A program made the position numbers and the translations under genes. Below are positions 28,287 through 39,029 of a stretch of 64,000 bases of DNA, in pieces. The DNA comes from an uncultured Porphyromonadaceae bacterium (GTDB taxonomy: Bacteria; Bacteroidota; Bacteroidia; Bacteroidales; Muribaculaceae), in assembly GCA_947177035.1 (NCBI GenBank), contig CAMWSS010000005.1, forward strand, positions 25,411 to 89,410, in the 5' to 3' direction. The notes under the pieces are model-generated. The model was not told where the DNA came from. It did no database searches and saw only the letters and a list, made by a program, of their open reading frames with translations. Position 1 is the stretch's first letter, and every line of letters begins with the position of its first letter.

Positions 28287-29247
28287 TAGTTTGACAGGAA
28301 TGGATAAAGTGAGTATTATTGTCCCAGTGTATGGTGTCGAGCGTTATTTGTCGGAATGTGTGGATAGTCTGATAGATCAGACATATTGTAATATCGAGAT
28401 TATTCTGGTTGATGATGGAAGTCTTGATTGCTGTGGAAAAATCTGTGATGAATATGCTGAAAAAGATAAGCGTATAGTAGTTATTCATAAGCCTAATGGA
28501 GGAGTCTGTTCTGCTCGAAATGCTGGCCTTGCAGTGGCAACGGGTGAATGGATAATGTATGTTGACGGCGATGATTATGTGAATCATGAACTGGTTGGCA
28601 AGCTTGTTGCTAAGGCTTACGCTGAAAATGCAGACATTGTTGTTGCTGATTTTTATTTTGCTTTTCCATGCCAGATAAATGAAAGATATGGTTCTTATTC
28701 ATGGAACAAGCAAGGAATGGACGGCCTTGCCGAATATATATCGACAGTATGGACAGTGCTGTGGGGCAGTATTCATCGACGGAGGCTATATGAGTCCACA
28801 GGGTTCAGATGTCCGGAAAAAATAACTTATTGTGAAGATTTCCATTTGATGGTAAGGCTGTGTTTTGAGGCGAAACAGATAGCTAAAGTCAAAGAGGCTC
28901 TATATTATTATAGGCAACAGGAATCCAGTGTCATGCATAATCTGGATAAGAAGAGTGAGCATGACGAGCAGTGGGTATATAGTGACATTATTCGGTTTTT
29001 CAAGGAGCGTGGCGTTTATGAGCGCTTTAAGCGTCAGATGGCGTGGAGGTCTTTGAAGGCGGCACAGGAAATGGTTTTGGATACTGCTTTTTTTGATGAT
29101 TTTAGAGATTATAATCCGGATAAAGGTCCTTATATATGGTCGTGCCCGTTTATCGGACTGAAATTAAAATTGTTAATGTGGCTAATGACACATAGGTTGA
29201 CTTTTTTTGCAAGGGTTCTGGTGAATATTAGAAAGGTTGTTCGGTGA
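28270..29247 (+). CDS. glycosyltransferase family 2
   Basis: VSIIVPVYGVERYLSECVDSLIDQTYCNIEIILVDDGS, VDGDDYV. Confidence 0.92.
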   Translation: MHSMTDSLTGMDKVSIIVPVYGVERYLSECVDSLIDQTYCNIEIILVDDGSLDCCGKICDEYAEKDKRIVVIHKPNGGVCSARNAGLAVATGEWIMYVDGDDYVNHELVGKLVAKAYAENADIVVADFYFAFPCQINERYGSYSWNKQGMDGLAEYISTVWTVLWGSIHRRRLYESTGFRCPEKITYCEDFHLMVRLCFEAKQIAKVKEALYYYRQQESSVMHNLDKKSEHDEQWVYSDIIRFFKERGVYERFKRQMAWRSLKAAQEMVLDTAFFDDFRDYNPDKGPYIWSCPFIGLKLKLLMWLMTHRLTFFARVLVNIRKVVR

Positions 29248-29272
29248 TGAGAACGATTATATCAAAAGGAAA

Positions 29273-30253
29273 ATGATTTCGATAATAGTTCCTATATATA
29301 ATGCCGAGAAATATATCAGGCGCTGTATTGAATCGATACTTTGCCAGACGTATTGCGATTTTGAACTGCTGGTTGTTGATGACGGTTCAGATGATTCATC
29401 GCATGCAATTTGTGACGAGTATGCGAAACAGGATCATAGGGTAAGGGTCCTGCATAAGCGTAACGGAGGAGTCAGTTCTGCTCGTAATCTTGGCCTTGAT
29501 AATGCCAGCGGTGAATGGGTTGCATTTTGTGATGCAGATGATTATGTGTCGCCCTTGTATTTGGAGAATCTTTATCGGGCGACAGATAATTCGGACATAG
29601 ATCTTGTTTTAAATTATGCTATTGTTCATAATGGCGGAGAGATAAAAGAAGAATTATATCCGTCAAGAGTGGTGGATTTATCGGATGTAGGATCTCTTTT
29701 CTTTGAGAATGATTTGATCTGGCACACATCTCCATGGAGTAAGCTTTTTAGACGTAATATTATAGAATGTGAACGCTTGAGATTTGCCGAGGGGGTCAAT
29801 ATTGGAGAGGATGCAGTTTTTCTGTATACCTATATGCTCCATTGCCGGAAAATTCGAACGGTTTGTACATGTGACTATAATTATATGATCAATAGCGCTT
29901 CCGGATCGCTTACCCAACGTATTAATTCTTTCGCGTCAGAACTAAAGGGACTTGAGGCAATAACCGAAGCAGTGGAACGTATAAAGGCAATATGTCCGCA
30001 ATCTACTGTCTTGGAGTCCAAATTTGGATGGCTCACTGGTTGTTACAAAAGACGTACATTGTTGGCTCTGTATCATGAAAAGATGCGTAAGGACGATCGA
30101 ATTGCCTATCTTGTAGCAACTGATTTTACGGACTATTTTGCGCATTGTGTGGAAGATTCTGTGCAAGGCCGATTGTATCAATGGCTTTTAAAATCAGGTA
30201 ATTATAAAATGTATGATTTGGTAAGATACTTAATAAAGAAGATCAAATCATGA
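29273..30253 (+). CDS. glycosyltransferase family 2
   Basis: ISIIVPIYNAEKYIRRCIESILCQTYCDFELLVVDDGS; start chosen at MISIIVP. Confidence 0.92.
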   Translation: MISIIVPIYNAEKYIRRCIESILCQTYCDFELLVVDDGSDDSSHAICDEYAKQDHRVRVLHKRNGGVSSARNLGLDNASGEWVAFCDADDYVSPLYLENLYRATDNSDIDLVLNYAIVHNGGEIKEELYPSRVVDLSDVGSLFFENDLIWHTSPWSKLFRRNIIECERLRFAEGVNIGEDAVFLYTYMLHCRKIRTVCTCDYNYMINSASGSLTQRINSFASELKGLEAITEAVERIKAICPQSTVLESKFGWLTGCYKRRTLLALYHEKMRKDDRIAYLVATDFTDYFAHCVEDSVQGRLYQWLLKSGNYKMYDLVRYLIKKIKS

Positions 30254-31209
30254 ATTATACTGCAGTTATACGCACCCTTGGCAGGGCAGGAGAGAAGTAT
30301 CAGCGGTTGCTTGATTCTTTGTGTGGGCAGACAATACGGCCGGCAAGGATTCTGGTGTATATTGCCGACGGGTATCCTCTGCCGGCTGAAACTTGTGGCA
30401 GGGAGGAGTATATTTATGTCAGGAAAGGCATGGTCGCTCAGCGTGCGTTGCGTTATGATGAAGTGGAGACGGAGTATATTCTGTTTGTCGATGATGATGT
30501 TTGTTTGCCTGTGGATGGTGTTGAAAAATTGTTTGGTGAGCTGAGGCGCCATGATGCCGATGTGGTTGCTCCAGATGTGTTTGACAATGCTTCGCGGGGA
30601 TTGATGTCGGAAATCATGATGATGCTTTCCGGCAGGATGCGCGCACGGCGCGGTGACAGGAAGTGGGCGTATAAGGTGATGGCCACAGCCGGATATTCAT
30701 ATAATAAATCACCGGAAAACGGAGCTTATCTGTCGCAGACAAATGCGGGGCCTTGTTTCTTGTGTCGGAAATCGGATTTTTTGAAAATCAGATTTGAAGA
30801 TGAGGTATGGCTGGACAGGATCGGCTATGCGATTGGCGATGATCAGATAATGTTTTATAAAATGTATCTTGCCGGGTTGAAATCGCTGACGGTTTTCGGG
30901 ACCGGAATAGAGCATCTTGATGCCGGAGGGAATCTTGGCAATAAAGAGAAGGAGCTTATGCTGATTGAGGGCGATTATTTTTTCAGGAAGGTGTTTTGGC
31001 ACCGGTTTCTGCAGTTGCCTGAGCGCAATTGGCGTAAGCGTATGTGGAACGCCGTGTGCATCAATTACTTCTATCTGTTCGGTTTCGTTGTTTCATGGCT
31101 AAAGGGTGAGCGTGATGTCCTCAGGGTTAAACGTGCTGGACTCGCTTCTGCCAGATCTTTTTTAAAGAGTGATCAATATGCATCACTGCCCAAAGTCGAG
31201 AAGATATGA
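30250..31209 (+). CDS. glycosyltransferase (GT2/GT-A-like)
   Basis: YTAVIRTLGRAGEKYQRLLDSLCGQTIRPARILVYIADG, LFVDDDV. Confidence 0.85.
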   Translation: MNYTAVIRTLGRAGEKYQRLLDSLCGQTIRPARILVYIADGYPLPAETCGREEYIYVRKGMVAQRALRYDEVETEYILFVDDDVCLPVDGVEKLFGELRRHDADVVAPDVFDNASRGLMSEIMMMLSGRMRARRGDRKWAYKVMATAGYSYNKSPENGAYLSQTNAGPCFLCRKSDFLKIRFEDEVWLDRIGYAIGDDQIMFYKMYLAGLKSLTVFGTGIEHLDAGGNLGNKEKELMLIEGDYFFRKVFWHRFLQLPERNWRKRMWNAVCINYFYLFGFVVSWLKGERDVLRVKRAGLASARSFLKSDQYASLPKVEKI

Positions 31210-32147
31210 CTGTTGTCCCTATAGTTTTTGCGTTTGACAACAGGCTCACTATGCCTGCTGCCGTCACGTTGACTTCGTTGATGATGAATGCCCGTGAAGA
31301 TACATTTTATGATATCTTCATCCTTCATTCTGAGAAAGAGCGTATCGACAAAGATATGCTGTCAAAAGTAACTGATCGATATTCCAATTGTCGGATCTCT
31401 TATCGAACGGTTGGTAACGTTTTTGATGATGCGTTTGAAATCAGAGGAATAACCACGCCGGCATATTACCGGTTGCTGATTCCTCGACTGATTCCCGAAT
31501 ATGACAAGGTTATCTATTCCGATGCCGATATAATCTTTCGTCGGGATCTGACGGAAGTCTATTCAATCGATCTTGGGGTTGATTATGTTGCAGGAGTCAA
31601 GGATCCGGGGCTGAATCTTACTGCTGATGGTATAAAATATCTGGATACATTGCCTGGCGTTACATTTGGGAAATATATCAACTCCGGTTTCTTGATCATT
31701 AATTCCAGACAGATCAATCAGGATGGCGTTGTTGACAAACTGGTTGCTACAGCTAAAGGGCAATGGAAATATCAGGATCAAGATACTATAAATATGGTGT
31801 GTGCTGATCGGATCAAGTTCATACCGCCGGCGTATAATATGTCAGACTATGTGTTTCTATATGGTTTGAACAATCAGTCTGAATGGACTCAACTATATTC
31901 ACCAGCTGATTTTATCGCCGGAACAGTAAATGGCAATATCCATTACAACGGCCACAAACCGTGGAAAAAATGGTGTGTGAATTTCGACATCTGGTGGGAA
32001 TATTACCGCAAGTCGCCGGTGTTTGACCAGAAGTTTTACTTCGATTTCTATTATAGCCGGCTCAACGAGCTGGATCAGTTGCCGCTGCTTAAGCGCATAA
32101 AAATTCTTGTCCGCTATTTTGTGTATGGCCGCAGAAAGAATCCCTAA
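31206..32147 (+). CDS. glycosyltransferase family 8
   Basis: PIVFAFDNRLTMPAAVTLTSLM, VIYSDADIIFRRDL, YINSGFLIIN, HYNGHKPWK. Confidence 0.92.
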   Translation: MTVVPIVFAFDNRLTMPAAVTLTSLMMNAREDTFYDIFILHSEKERIDKDMLSKVTDRYSNCRISYRTVGNVFDDAFEIRGITTPAYYRLLIPRLIPEYDKVIYSDADIIFRRDLTEVYSIDLGVDYVAGVKDPGLNLTADGIKYLDTLPGVTFGKYINSGFLIINSRQINQDGVVDKLVATAKGQWKYQDQDTINMVCADRIKFIPPAYNMSDYVFLYGLNNQSEWTQLYSPADFIAGTVNGNIHYNGHKPWKKWCVNFDIWWEYYRKSPVFDQKFYFDFYYSRLNELDQLPLLKRIKILVRYFVYGRRKNP

Positions 32148-33117
32148 GGTGTCGGTCATCGCGCCTGTCTATGGAGTGGAGCGCTTTATTGGCCGGGCTG
32201 TGGAGTCGATGATGGCTCAGACGCTGGATGACGTGGAGTTTATCTTTGTAGACGATTGCACGCCCGATGGCAGCGTCAGTGTGCTGCGCGACGTCGTGGT
32301 CCGCTATCCAGAGCGGCAGGTGAGGATTCTGCGTCATGACGTCAACCGTGGACTGCCTGCCGCACGCAACACCGGTCTGGACGTTGCGCGTGGCGAATAC
32401 ATATTTCATTGGGACAGCGATGACTTTGCCGAGCCGGATATGCTTGAGCGGCTCTATGCTGAAGCCGCGGCCATGGGGCGTGACTATGTGTGGTGCGACT
32501 GGTTTCTTACGTTCAGCACCAATTCGCGGGTGATGCGTCAGCCGTCGGCCGCGACTCCGCGCGAGGCGCTCTCCATAGTTCTGGCCGGCGGCATGAAATA
32601 TAATGTGTGGAACAAGCTGGTTGCCCGCAAGCTGTATGATGAAACCGGTATCCGTTTTCCCGAATCACGAGCCATGGGCGAGGATATGACGATGATAAAA
32701 CTGCTGGCCAAGGCCCGCAGCGTGGGTCACGTCGACTGTCCGCTCTATCATTATATACGGACAAACAGCGGAGCCATGACCCAGATTTATTCGCCGCGTC
32801 ATTTGGAGGAATTGCGCCGGAATACTGCCGATGTGTGTGATTATCTCCAGACTGAAATATCTGGTGCTGCCATAGATCGTGAAATCAACTGGTTCAAATT
32901 GAACGTCAAGTTGCCGTTTCTGTTCAGCGGACGCAAGGCTGACATGAAGTTGTGGCGGCAGTGGTTTCCCGAGTCCAACGGGAGCATCATGAGCAACAGG
33001 CGCCAGGCGTTGCGCACACGCGTTCTGCAATGGACGGCGGCGCATCGGCTCGGAGTTGTGAATGATCTATACAATATTCTTGTTTTCAGGATTATTTATG
33101 GTGTGATATACAGATGA
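32125..33117 (+). CDS. glycosyltransferase family 2
   Basis: KVSVIAPVYGVERFIGRAVESMMAQTLDDVEFIFVDDCTPDGS, WDSDDF; start at MAAERIPK. Confidence 0.92.
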   Translation: MAAERIPKVSVIAPVYGVERFIGRAVESMMAQTLDDVEFIFVDDCTPDGSVSVLRDVVVRYPERQVRILRHDVNRGLPAARNTGLDVARGEYIFHWDSDDFAEPDMLERLYAEAAAMGRDYVWCDWFLTFSTNSRVMRQPSAATPREALSIVLAGGMKYNVWNKLVARKLYDETGIRFPESRAMGEDMTMIKLLAKARSVGHVDCPLYHYIRTNSGAMTQIYSPRHLEELRRNTADVCDYLQTEISGAAIDREINWFKLNVKLPFLFSGRKADMKLWRQWFPESNGSIMSNRRQALRTRVLQWTAAHRLGVVNDLYNILVFRIIYGVIYR

Positions 33118-34442
33118 AGGCACTGAATCCGCTTTTAATTCTGGTGGCTGTGGTGATCACGAGCTGCTACTTTTTCCCGTTTGTTTTGGCCGCATTTCCG
33201 GTAGCCAATTCCAAGATGATTCTTGCCGCGGTCGGGCTGGTCATGCTTGGGGTGGAGCTGGTGTATAAAAGCAATGCGGTTGTGGATCACGATTTTCTGA
33301 AGCTGTCGCTCTGGGCATTCTGTATCTCGCTGATGGCATATTTCAGCATGATGTTCAACAATACTCCGGATGATGAGTTCACGACGTATTTCATGTCGAT
33401 GTGGGTGTGGCTTGGCGGGGCATATGCTGCGGTTTCTTTTATCAAATGGGTGCATGGCGGGGTGTCTGTCCCACTGGTTGTCAACTATCTGTTGGCGGTC
33501 TGTGTCATACAGTGTGTATTGGCTGTTGTTTTCGACAACAGCCAGGCGGCATCTGATTGGGCCGACAGGACTTTTTCCGGCGAAGGATATATGGGCAACA
33601 CCGACAGCCGCATGCATGGAATAGGCTGTTCGTTAGACGTGGCCGGCTTCCGTTTCGCATCGGTGATCTGCATGGCGGCATTCATGGCAACGTATTTCAG
33701 ATCAGCCAGATCCTTGTTTCCGGACTATGTATATATTGCCGCGATATGTTTCATAAGCGTTGTCGGCAATATGATTTCGCGTTCCACTGTGACGGGTTCG
33801 TGTATCGGCATGGCGTTTATCATTTGCTACGGAGTGTTCATGAAAAGGGACGTAAGGCTGTCGGCTATGCTTGTGGCGTTCGTGGTTGTGGTGGCGGCGG
33901 CCTGCGTGTCGCTCTACAGTGTCAGCGACTCTTTCAGAGATAATTTCCGGTTCGGATTCGAAGGCTTTTTCTCTCTTGCCGAGACGGGCCAGTGGCATAC
34001 AAGTTCCAACGAAATTCTGAAGAACATGGTCGTATGGCCCGACAACCTGAAAACGTGGGTGATCGGCGATGGATATATCAACAATCCCCTCGACAAGACG
34101 CTGGATTCGTTTGACCCATATTATACAGGACCGGCCTATGGCGGTTATTACAAGGGCACCGATATCGGCTATCTGCGCTATATCTTCTATTTTGGCGTGT
34201 TGGGCCTCGCGGCATTCTCGCTGTTTTTCATCAACGCGTGCGGAGTGTGCGTCCGCCGGTTCGGTGCATTCAGATGGATGTTTGTCATGATCCTTGCCAT
34301 GAATTTCATTCAGTGGTTCAAAGTGTCGTCAGACCTGTTTGTGGTGTTTGCCCTGTTTCTGTGTATCTCGGCCAGGGAAAACGATGATTATATGACGCGT
34401 GGCCTGCTGGCGGGCGGGGCGCGAAAAATGAACTGTCAGTGA
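33114..34442 (+). CDS. O-antigen/EPS polymerase (Wzy-like)
   Basis: ~10 TM segments with a large periplasmic loop, located between GT genes. Confidence 0.75.
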   Translation: MKALNPLLILVAVVITSCYFFPFVLAAFPVANSKMILAAVGLVMLGVELVYKSNAVVDHDFLKLSLWAFCISLMAYFSMMFNNTPDDEFTTYFMSMWVWLGGAYAAVSFIKWVHGGVSVPLVVNYLLAVCVIQCVLAVVFDNSQAASDWADRTFSGEGYMGNTDSRMHGIGCSLDVAGFRFASVICMAAFMATYFRSARSLFPDYVYIAAICFISVVGNMISRSTVTGSCIGMAFIICYGVFMKRDVRLSAMLVAFVVVVAAACVSLYSVSDSFRDNFRFGFEGFFSLAETGQWHTSSNEILKNMVVWPDNLKTWVIGDGYINNPLDKTLDSFDPYYTGPAYGGYYKGTDIGYLRYIFYFGVLGLAAFSLFFINACGVCVRRFGAFRWMFVMILAMNFIQWFKVSSDLFVVFALFLCISARENDDYMTRGLLAGGARKMNCQ

Positions 34443-35569
34443 AAATCGTCTACTGTCATTGCTCGGTGTATAATCCGGGCGGAATGGAGCGGGTGTTGCT
34501 CAACAAGGTCAGATGGCTGGCCGGAGCGGGCCACGAAGTGATCGTCGTTACTACCGACCAGCAGGGTAGGGCGCCGTTCTATGCGTTCCCTCCCGAGGTC
34601 AGGATGGAGGATCTCGACATCAACTATTCGGTCGACAACAACAAGCCGCTAAGTCAGCGCATTCTGTCGTATCTGCGCAAACGCCGCCTGCATCGCAGCC
34701 GCCTCACGCAGCTGCTGATGGCCGAGCGCCCCGACATCACGGTGTCGCTCTATCCGTCGGAGTCATCGTTTATTCCCGATATAAAAGACGGCAGCAAGAA
34801 GGTGCTTGAACTTCATTTCAACCGCTACTTCCGGCTTCAATATGGCCGCGGCGGGCTGACCGGTCTGATCGACCGCTTCCGCAGCCGGAGAGACGTGGCT
34901 CTGGCGTCGCGTTTCGACCGTTTTGTCGTGCTTACGGAAGAAGACAGGAAATACTGGGGCGATATGCCGGCGATATCCGTCATCCCCAATGCCGCGCTGC
35001 CCATGCCAGAGGTGAGCGACTGTTCGGCCAGAAGAGTGATCGCGGTGGGCCGTCTTGACTATCAGAAAGGGTTTGACCGGCTCATCAAGGCATGGGATGT
35101 CGTGAAGCGCAGTTCCATCTCCGACGGATGGCGCCTTGACATATTCGGCCAGGGCGAGTGGCGCGATATGCTCGCCGGAATGATCGCTTCCAGAGGTTTG
35201 TCGGACTCCGTGGCGCTCAGACGGCCCACTTCCGGCATAGCCCGGGAATATGCCGGAAGCTCCATGCTGGTCATGACTTCACACTTCGAGGGTTTCCCGA
35301 TGGTCATGATCGAGGCGATGTCGGCCGGACTGCCGGTGGTGACGTTCGGTTATAAATGCGGCCCTGCCGACATCATCGCCGACGGAGAAGACGGAATCAT
35401 CGTGCCCGACGGCGACATCGAGGCGCTGGCCGCCGCCATGCTGTCGCTTATGGCCGACGACTGCCGCCGCAGGGCAATGGGACAGAAGGCCCGCGGGGTG
35501 GTCGGCCGATATTCTGAAGACGCCGTGATGGCGCGCTGGACATCGTTGTTTGAAGATCTCGTAAAGTAA
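34439..35569 (+). CDS. glycosyltransferase family 4
   Basis: GGMERVLLNKVRWLA; IAVGRLDYQKGFDRLIKAW; SHFEGFPMVMIEAMSAGLPVV. Confidence 0.93.
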   Translation: MKIVYCHCSVYNPGGMERVLLNKVRWLAGAGHEVIVVTTDQQGRAPFYAFPPEVRMEDLDINYSVDNNKPLSQRILSYLRKRRLHRSRLTQLLMAERPDITVSLYPSESSFIPDIKDGSKKVLELHFNRYFRLQYGRGGLTGLIDRFRSRRDVALASRFDRFVVLTEEDRKYWGDMPAISVIPNAALPMPEVSDCSARRVIAVGRLDYQKGFDRLIKAWDVVKRSSISDGWRLDIFGQGEWRDMLAGMIASRGLSDSVALRRPTSGIAREYAGSSMLVMTSHFEGFPMVMIEAMSAGLPVVTFGYKCGPADIIADGEDGIIVPDGDIEALAAAMLSLMADDCRRRAMGQKARGVVGRYSEDAVMARWTSLFEDLVK

Positions 35570-36813
35570 TGAAGGAAAAGGGTAGGATAGTTCAGATAAA
35601 TCCGGTGTTGCGCATCAGCACATCCACCGGCCGCATAATGCAGGAAATAGGGGCGCTTGCCGTGAGTGAGGGCTGGCGCAACTGGTGTGCCTATGGCAAA
35701 GGCCGTGATGGCCTGCGCGCATGTGCCACCGAGACGATTCCTGTCGGCGGCCGGTGGAGCACTGCGGCCCACGGCCTGCTCACGCGTGCGTTTGACCGCC
35801 ACGGACTGGGTTCGGCCGCCGCAACTCGCCGCTTTGTCAGGACGCTTCAGGAAATCTCCCCCGACATAGTCCACATCCACAACATCCACGGATATTTCCT
35901 CAATTACCCGATCCTTTTCGACTATCTCGCCAATAGCGACGTGAAGGTGGTCTGGACCGTACACGACTGCTGGCTCTACACCGGCCACTGCTATCATTAC
36001 TCATTTGCCGGATGCGACAGGTGGCAGAGCGGCTGCGGCGACTGCCCGCAGCGCGGTGAGTTCCCGCGCAGCGTCATCGCCGACCGTTCGCGCCGCAATT
36101 TCATCGACAAGAAAAAATACTTCACATCGGTGCCCGCCGACCGCATGGTCATCGTCACCGTGTCGGAGTGGATGCGCGGCGAGATGTCGCGCTCCTTCCT
36201 CCGCGACTATCCCTTCAGGGTGATCCACAACGGCATCGACACTTCGGTGTTCCGCCCCTGTGGCGGCGGCGACGTGCGCGCCCGCCTCGGCATCGCCCCT
36301 GACAAAAAGATAATTCTTGGCCTGGCCAGCGTGTGGAGCGCTGAAAAAGGCCTCGGCGACTTCATCAGCCTCTCGCGCCTGCTCGCCCCCGACGAAACGA
36401 TCGTGATGGTGGGAGTCGACCCGAAAACCGCCCGGAAACTGCCGCCGGCGATTCATTGCATACGCCGCACCGAAAACATCGATATGCTGGCGCAGCTCTA
36501 CTCCGAGGCCACGGCGTTTGTCAACCCCACGTGGCAGGACAACTATCCCACCGTCAATCTCGAAGCGATATCATGCGGGACTCCGGTGGTGACATATCGC
36601 ACTGGCGGAAGCATCGAGGCGATCACCCCTGACACCGGCCTTGTGGTCGACCAAGGAGATGTCGGCGGATTGCTTGATGCCGTCAGGAAAATAGAGGCGC
36701 TCGGCAAGGAACGGTTCACACATCCGTGCCGCCAATACGCGCTTGCCAACTTTCGCAAGGAAGACCGCTATGAGGAATACTTGCGACTCTATGAAAAACT
36801 GCTCACACATTAG
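35569..36813 (+). CDS. glycosyltransferase family 4
   Basis: HIHNIHGYFLNYPILFDYL; GLASVWSAEKGLGDF; NPTWQDNYPTVNLEAISCGTPVVTY. Confidence 0.92.
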   Translation: MKEKGRIVQINPVLRISTSTGRIMQEIGALAVSEGWRNWCAYGKGRDGLRACATETIPVGGRWSTAAHGLLTRAFDRHGLGSAAATRRFVRTLQEISPDIVHIHNIHGYFLNYPILFDYLANSDVKVVWTVHDCWLYTGHCYHYSFAGCDRWQSGCGDCPQRGEFPRSVIADRSRRNFIDKKKYFTSVPADRMVIVTVSEWMRGEMSRSFLRDYPFRVIHNGIDTSVFRPCGGGDVRARLGIAPDKKIILGLASVWSAEKGLGDFISLSRLLAPDETIVMVGVDPKTARKLPPAIHCIRRTENIDMLAQLYSEATAFVNPTWQDNYPTVNLEAISCGTPVVTYRTGGSIEAITPDTGLVVDQGDVGGLLDAVRKIEALGKERFTHPCRQYALANFRKEDRYEEYLRLYEKLLTH

Positions 36814-36827
36814 TAAATATAGTAGAT

Positions 36828-37937
36828 ATGAGGATATTACAGATAGGAAAATTCTGGCCCGTGCTGGGTGGCGTGGAGAAGGTCATGCTTGACCTCACGC
36901 GCGGTCTGTCTGCAAGGAATATCGAGTGCGACATGCTGTGTGCGGCCGCCGATGGCGCTCCGCGTGTATTCGCGCTGAATTCCTGCGGCAATGTGATCGC
37001 CGTCCGCACTCTGCTGAAGGCCAGCGGAACGATGATCGCGCCGCAGATGGTGTCGGTGTTGCGACGCATAGCCCCGCGCTATGATATAATCCACGTCCAC
37101 CATCCCGACCCGATGGCCGCTCTGGCTCTGTTTCTGAGCGGATACAAAGGGAAGGTCGTGCTTCACTGGCATTCCGATATTCTGCGCCAGCGCCTGCTGC
37201 TCAAGGCCTACCGGCCGCTTCAGCGATGGCTGCTGCGCCGGGCCGACAGGGTGATATGCACTTCGCCACGCTATGCCGAAGGCTCCGGGGCGCTCCGCAG
37301 TGTGGCCGACAAACTCGAGTGCGTGCCGATCGGCGTGGCTCCGGTCATTCCTGACCCCGATGCGGTCGATCAAGTGCGCCGGCAGACCCGCGGCAAGCGG
37401 ATCATCTTCTCGCTCGGACGCATGGTCCCTTACAAAGGCTTCGACAGTCTGATCGCTGCCGCCAGCCGCCTCCCCGACGACTATCTTGTCGTGATCGCCG
37501 GCTCCGGACCGCTGCACCAGAGCCTGAGCCGGCTCGTCGACCAACACGGACTGGCCGGAAAAGTGATCATGCCGGGGCGCATCTCCGACCGCGAGCGCGA
37601 CGCATGGATCGGGGCGGCTTCAGTGTTCTGCCTTCCGTCGGTCGAGAAGACCGAAGCCTATGGCGTGGTGCTCGTCGAGTCCATGTCGGCGGGGCTTCCT
37701 GTCGTGGCCACCGAGATTCCCGGTTCGGGCACTTCGTGGGTCAACGCCCACGGCGTCTCGGGGCTGAACGTGCCATGCTCCGCGCCCGACAAACTGGCCG
37801 AGGCCCTGATCAAGGTGGCCGACGGCGTGCACTCCGCCGAATTCCGCGTCAACGCGCGCCGGCGCTGGGAACGCATGTTCACCATCGATGCGTTCATCGA
37901 CAATATCACAGCTCTGTATCTTAATCTCGCTATTTAA
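36828..37937 (+). CDS. glycosyltransferase family 4
   Basis: IGKFWPVLGGVEKVMLDLTRGL; FSLGRMVPYKGFDSLI; EAYGVVLVESMSAGLPVVATEIPGSG. Confidence 0.93.
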   Translation: MRILQIGKFWPVLGGVEKVMLDLTRGLSARNIECDMLCAAADGAPRVFALNSCGNVIAVRTLLKASGTMIAPQMVSVLRRIAPRYDIIHVHHPDPMAALALFLSGYKGKVVLHWHSDILRQRLLLKAYRPLQRWLLRRADRVICTSPRYAEGSGALRSVADKLECVPIGVAPVIPDPDAVDQVRRQTRGKRIIFSLGRMVPYKGFDSLIAAASRLPDDYLVVIAGSGPLHQSLSRLVDQHGLAGKVIMPGRISDRERDAWIGAASVFCLPSVEKTEAYGVVLVESMSAGLPVVATEIPGSGTSWVNAHGVSGLNVPCSAPDKLAEALIKVADGVHSAEFRVNARRRWERMFTIDAFIDNITALYLNLAI

Positions 37938-37954
37938 ACCAAACACATCCCACA

Positions 37955-38683
37955 ATGAATTTTGACGTCAACAATTCCACCACGGCAAGTCAGGTCAACG
38001 TGTGTGACCCCTCCGGTTGCAACGACATGTGCCGAATCAATCCGGTCGACGTGTCATCGCGTCGCCGGGAGCGTCTTAATCCCTTCAGGCTCTCAGCTTC
38101 GCAGAAAATCGTCAAACGCACGTTCGACGTCATCATCGCCATCATGGCCCTCATTCTCTTCTCGCCGATAATCCTGATCATCGCTCTGATAATCTGGCTC
38201 AACGACTTCCACAGCCCAATTTTCTCGCAAACAAGGGTAGGACTCGCCGGCAAAGAGTTCACGATCTATAAATTCCGCTCCATGCGCATCGACTCCGAGT
38301 GCGACGGTGTGCCGCGGCTTTGCTGCGACAACGACTCGCGCCTCACCCGCATCGGCGCCTTCCTGCGCGACCATCACCTCGACGAATTCCCTCAGCTCTG
38401 GAATGTGCTCCGGGGCGACATGAGCGTGGTGGGCCCCCGGCCGGAGCGACCGTTTTTCACCGACAAGATAATAGCCAGCTTCCCTGACTATTGCCTCCTG
38501 TTCCACATCCGTCCGGGGCTGTTTTCCGACGCCACGCTCCGCAATGGCTACACCGAAACCATCGGCCAGATGGTGCGGCGCGCCGAGATGGATCTGGAAT
38601 ATCTCCGCAATTACAGTTTTTTCCGCGACATCAAGATAATCTGGCAGACTTCTGTCTCGATCATCAGCGGCAAAAAATTCTGA
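37955..38683 (+). CDS. priming sugar transferase (undecaprenyl-phosphate sugar phosphotransferase)
   Basis: KRTFDVIIAIMALI, SPIFSQTRVGLAGKEFTIYKFRSM, HLDEFPQLWNVLRGDMSVVGPRPE. Confidence 0.95.
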   Translation: MNFDVNNSTTASQVNVCDPSGCNDMCRINPVDVSSRRRERLNPFRLSASQKIVKRTFDVIIAIMALILFSPIILIIALIIWLNDFHSPIFSQTRVGLAGKEFTIYKFRSMRIDSECDGVPRLCCDNDSRLTRIGAFLRDHHLDEFPQLWNVLRGDMSVVGPRPERPFFTDKIIASFPDYCLLFHIRPGLFSDATLRNGYTETIGQMVRRAEMDLEYLRNYSFFRDIKIIWQTSVSIISGKKF

Positions 38684-38690
38684 CACGCAA

Positions 38691-38969
38691 ATGAAACTCA
38701 AAACCAATCTGAAACTCCGTGAGGTCGCCGACCGCTACATGCTGGTCGACGTTTCCGACTCCGACGCCAACATAACCGACGTCTACACCCTCAACTCCAC
38801 CGCGGCCTTCGTCTGGCGCGCCGCGGCATCCGCCCCCTGCGTGCCGTCGCCGCAGCAACTGGCCGATATGCTCTGCGCCGACTATGACGTTGACCCGGAG
38901 GTGGCTCTGGCCGACGTGTCGCGCCTGCTGTCGGTGTGGCGGGAATCAGGACTCATTGTTCCCGACTGA
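38691..38969 (+). CDS. PqqD-like small protein
   Basis: VYTLNSTAAFVW......LADMLCADYDVDPEVALADVSRLLSVWRESGLI matches PqqD fold pattern. Confidence 0.75.
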   Translation: MKLKTNLKLREVADRYMLVDVSDSDANITDVYTLNSTAAFVWRAAASAPCVPSPQQLADMLCADYDVDPEVALADVSRLLSVWRESGLIVPD

Positions 38970-39029
38970 CCTCAGTCACCTCCACCACCACTATTGCGAC
39001 CTTCTCCTGTCTCTTCGATTTCCACTCGG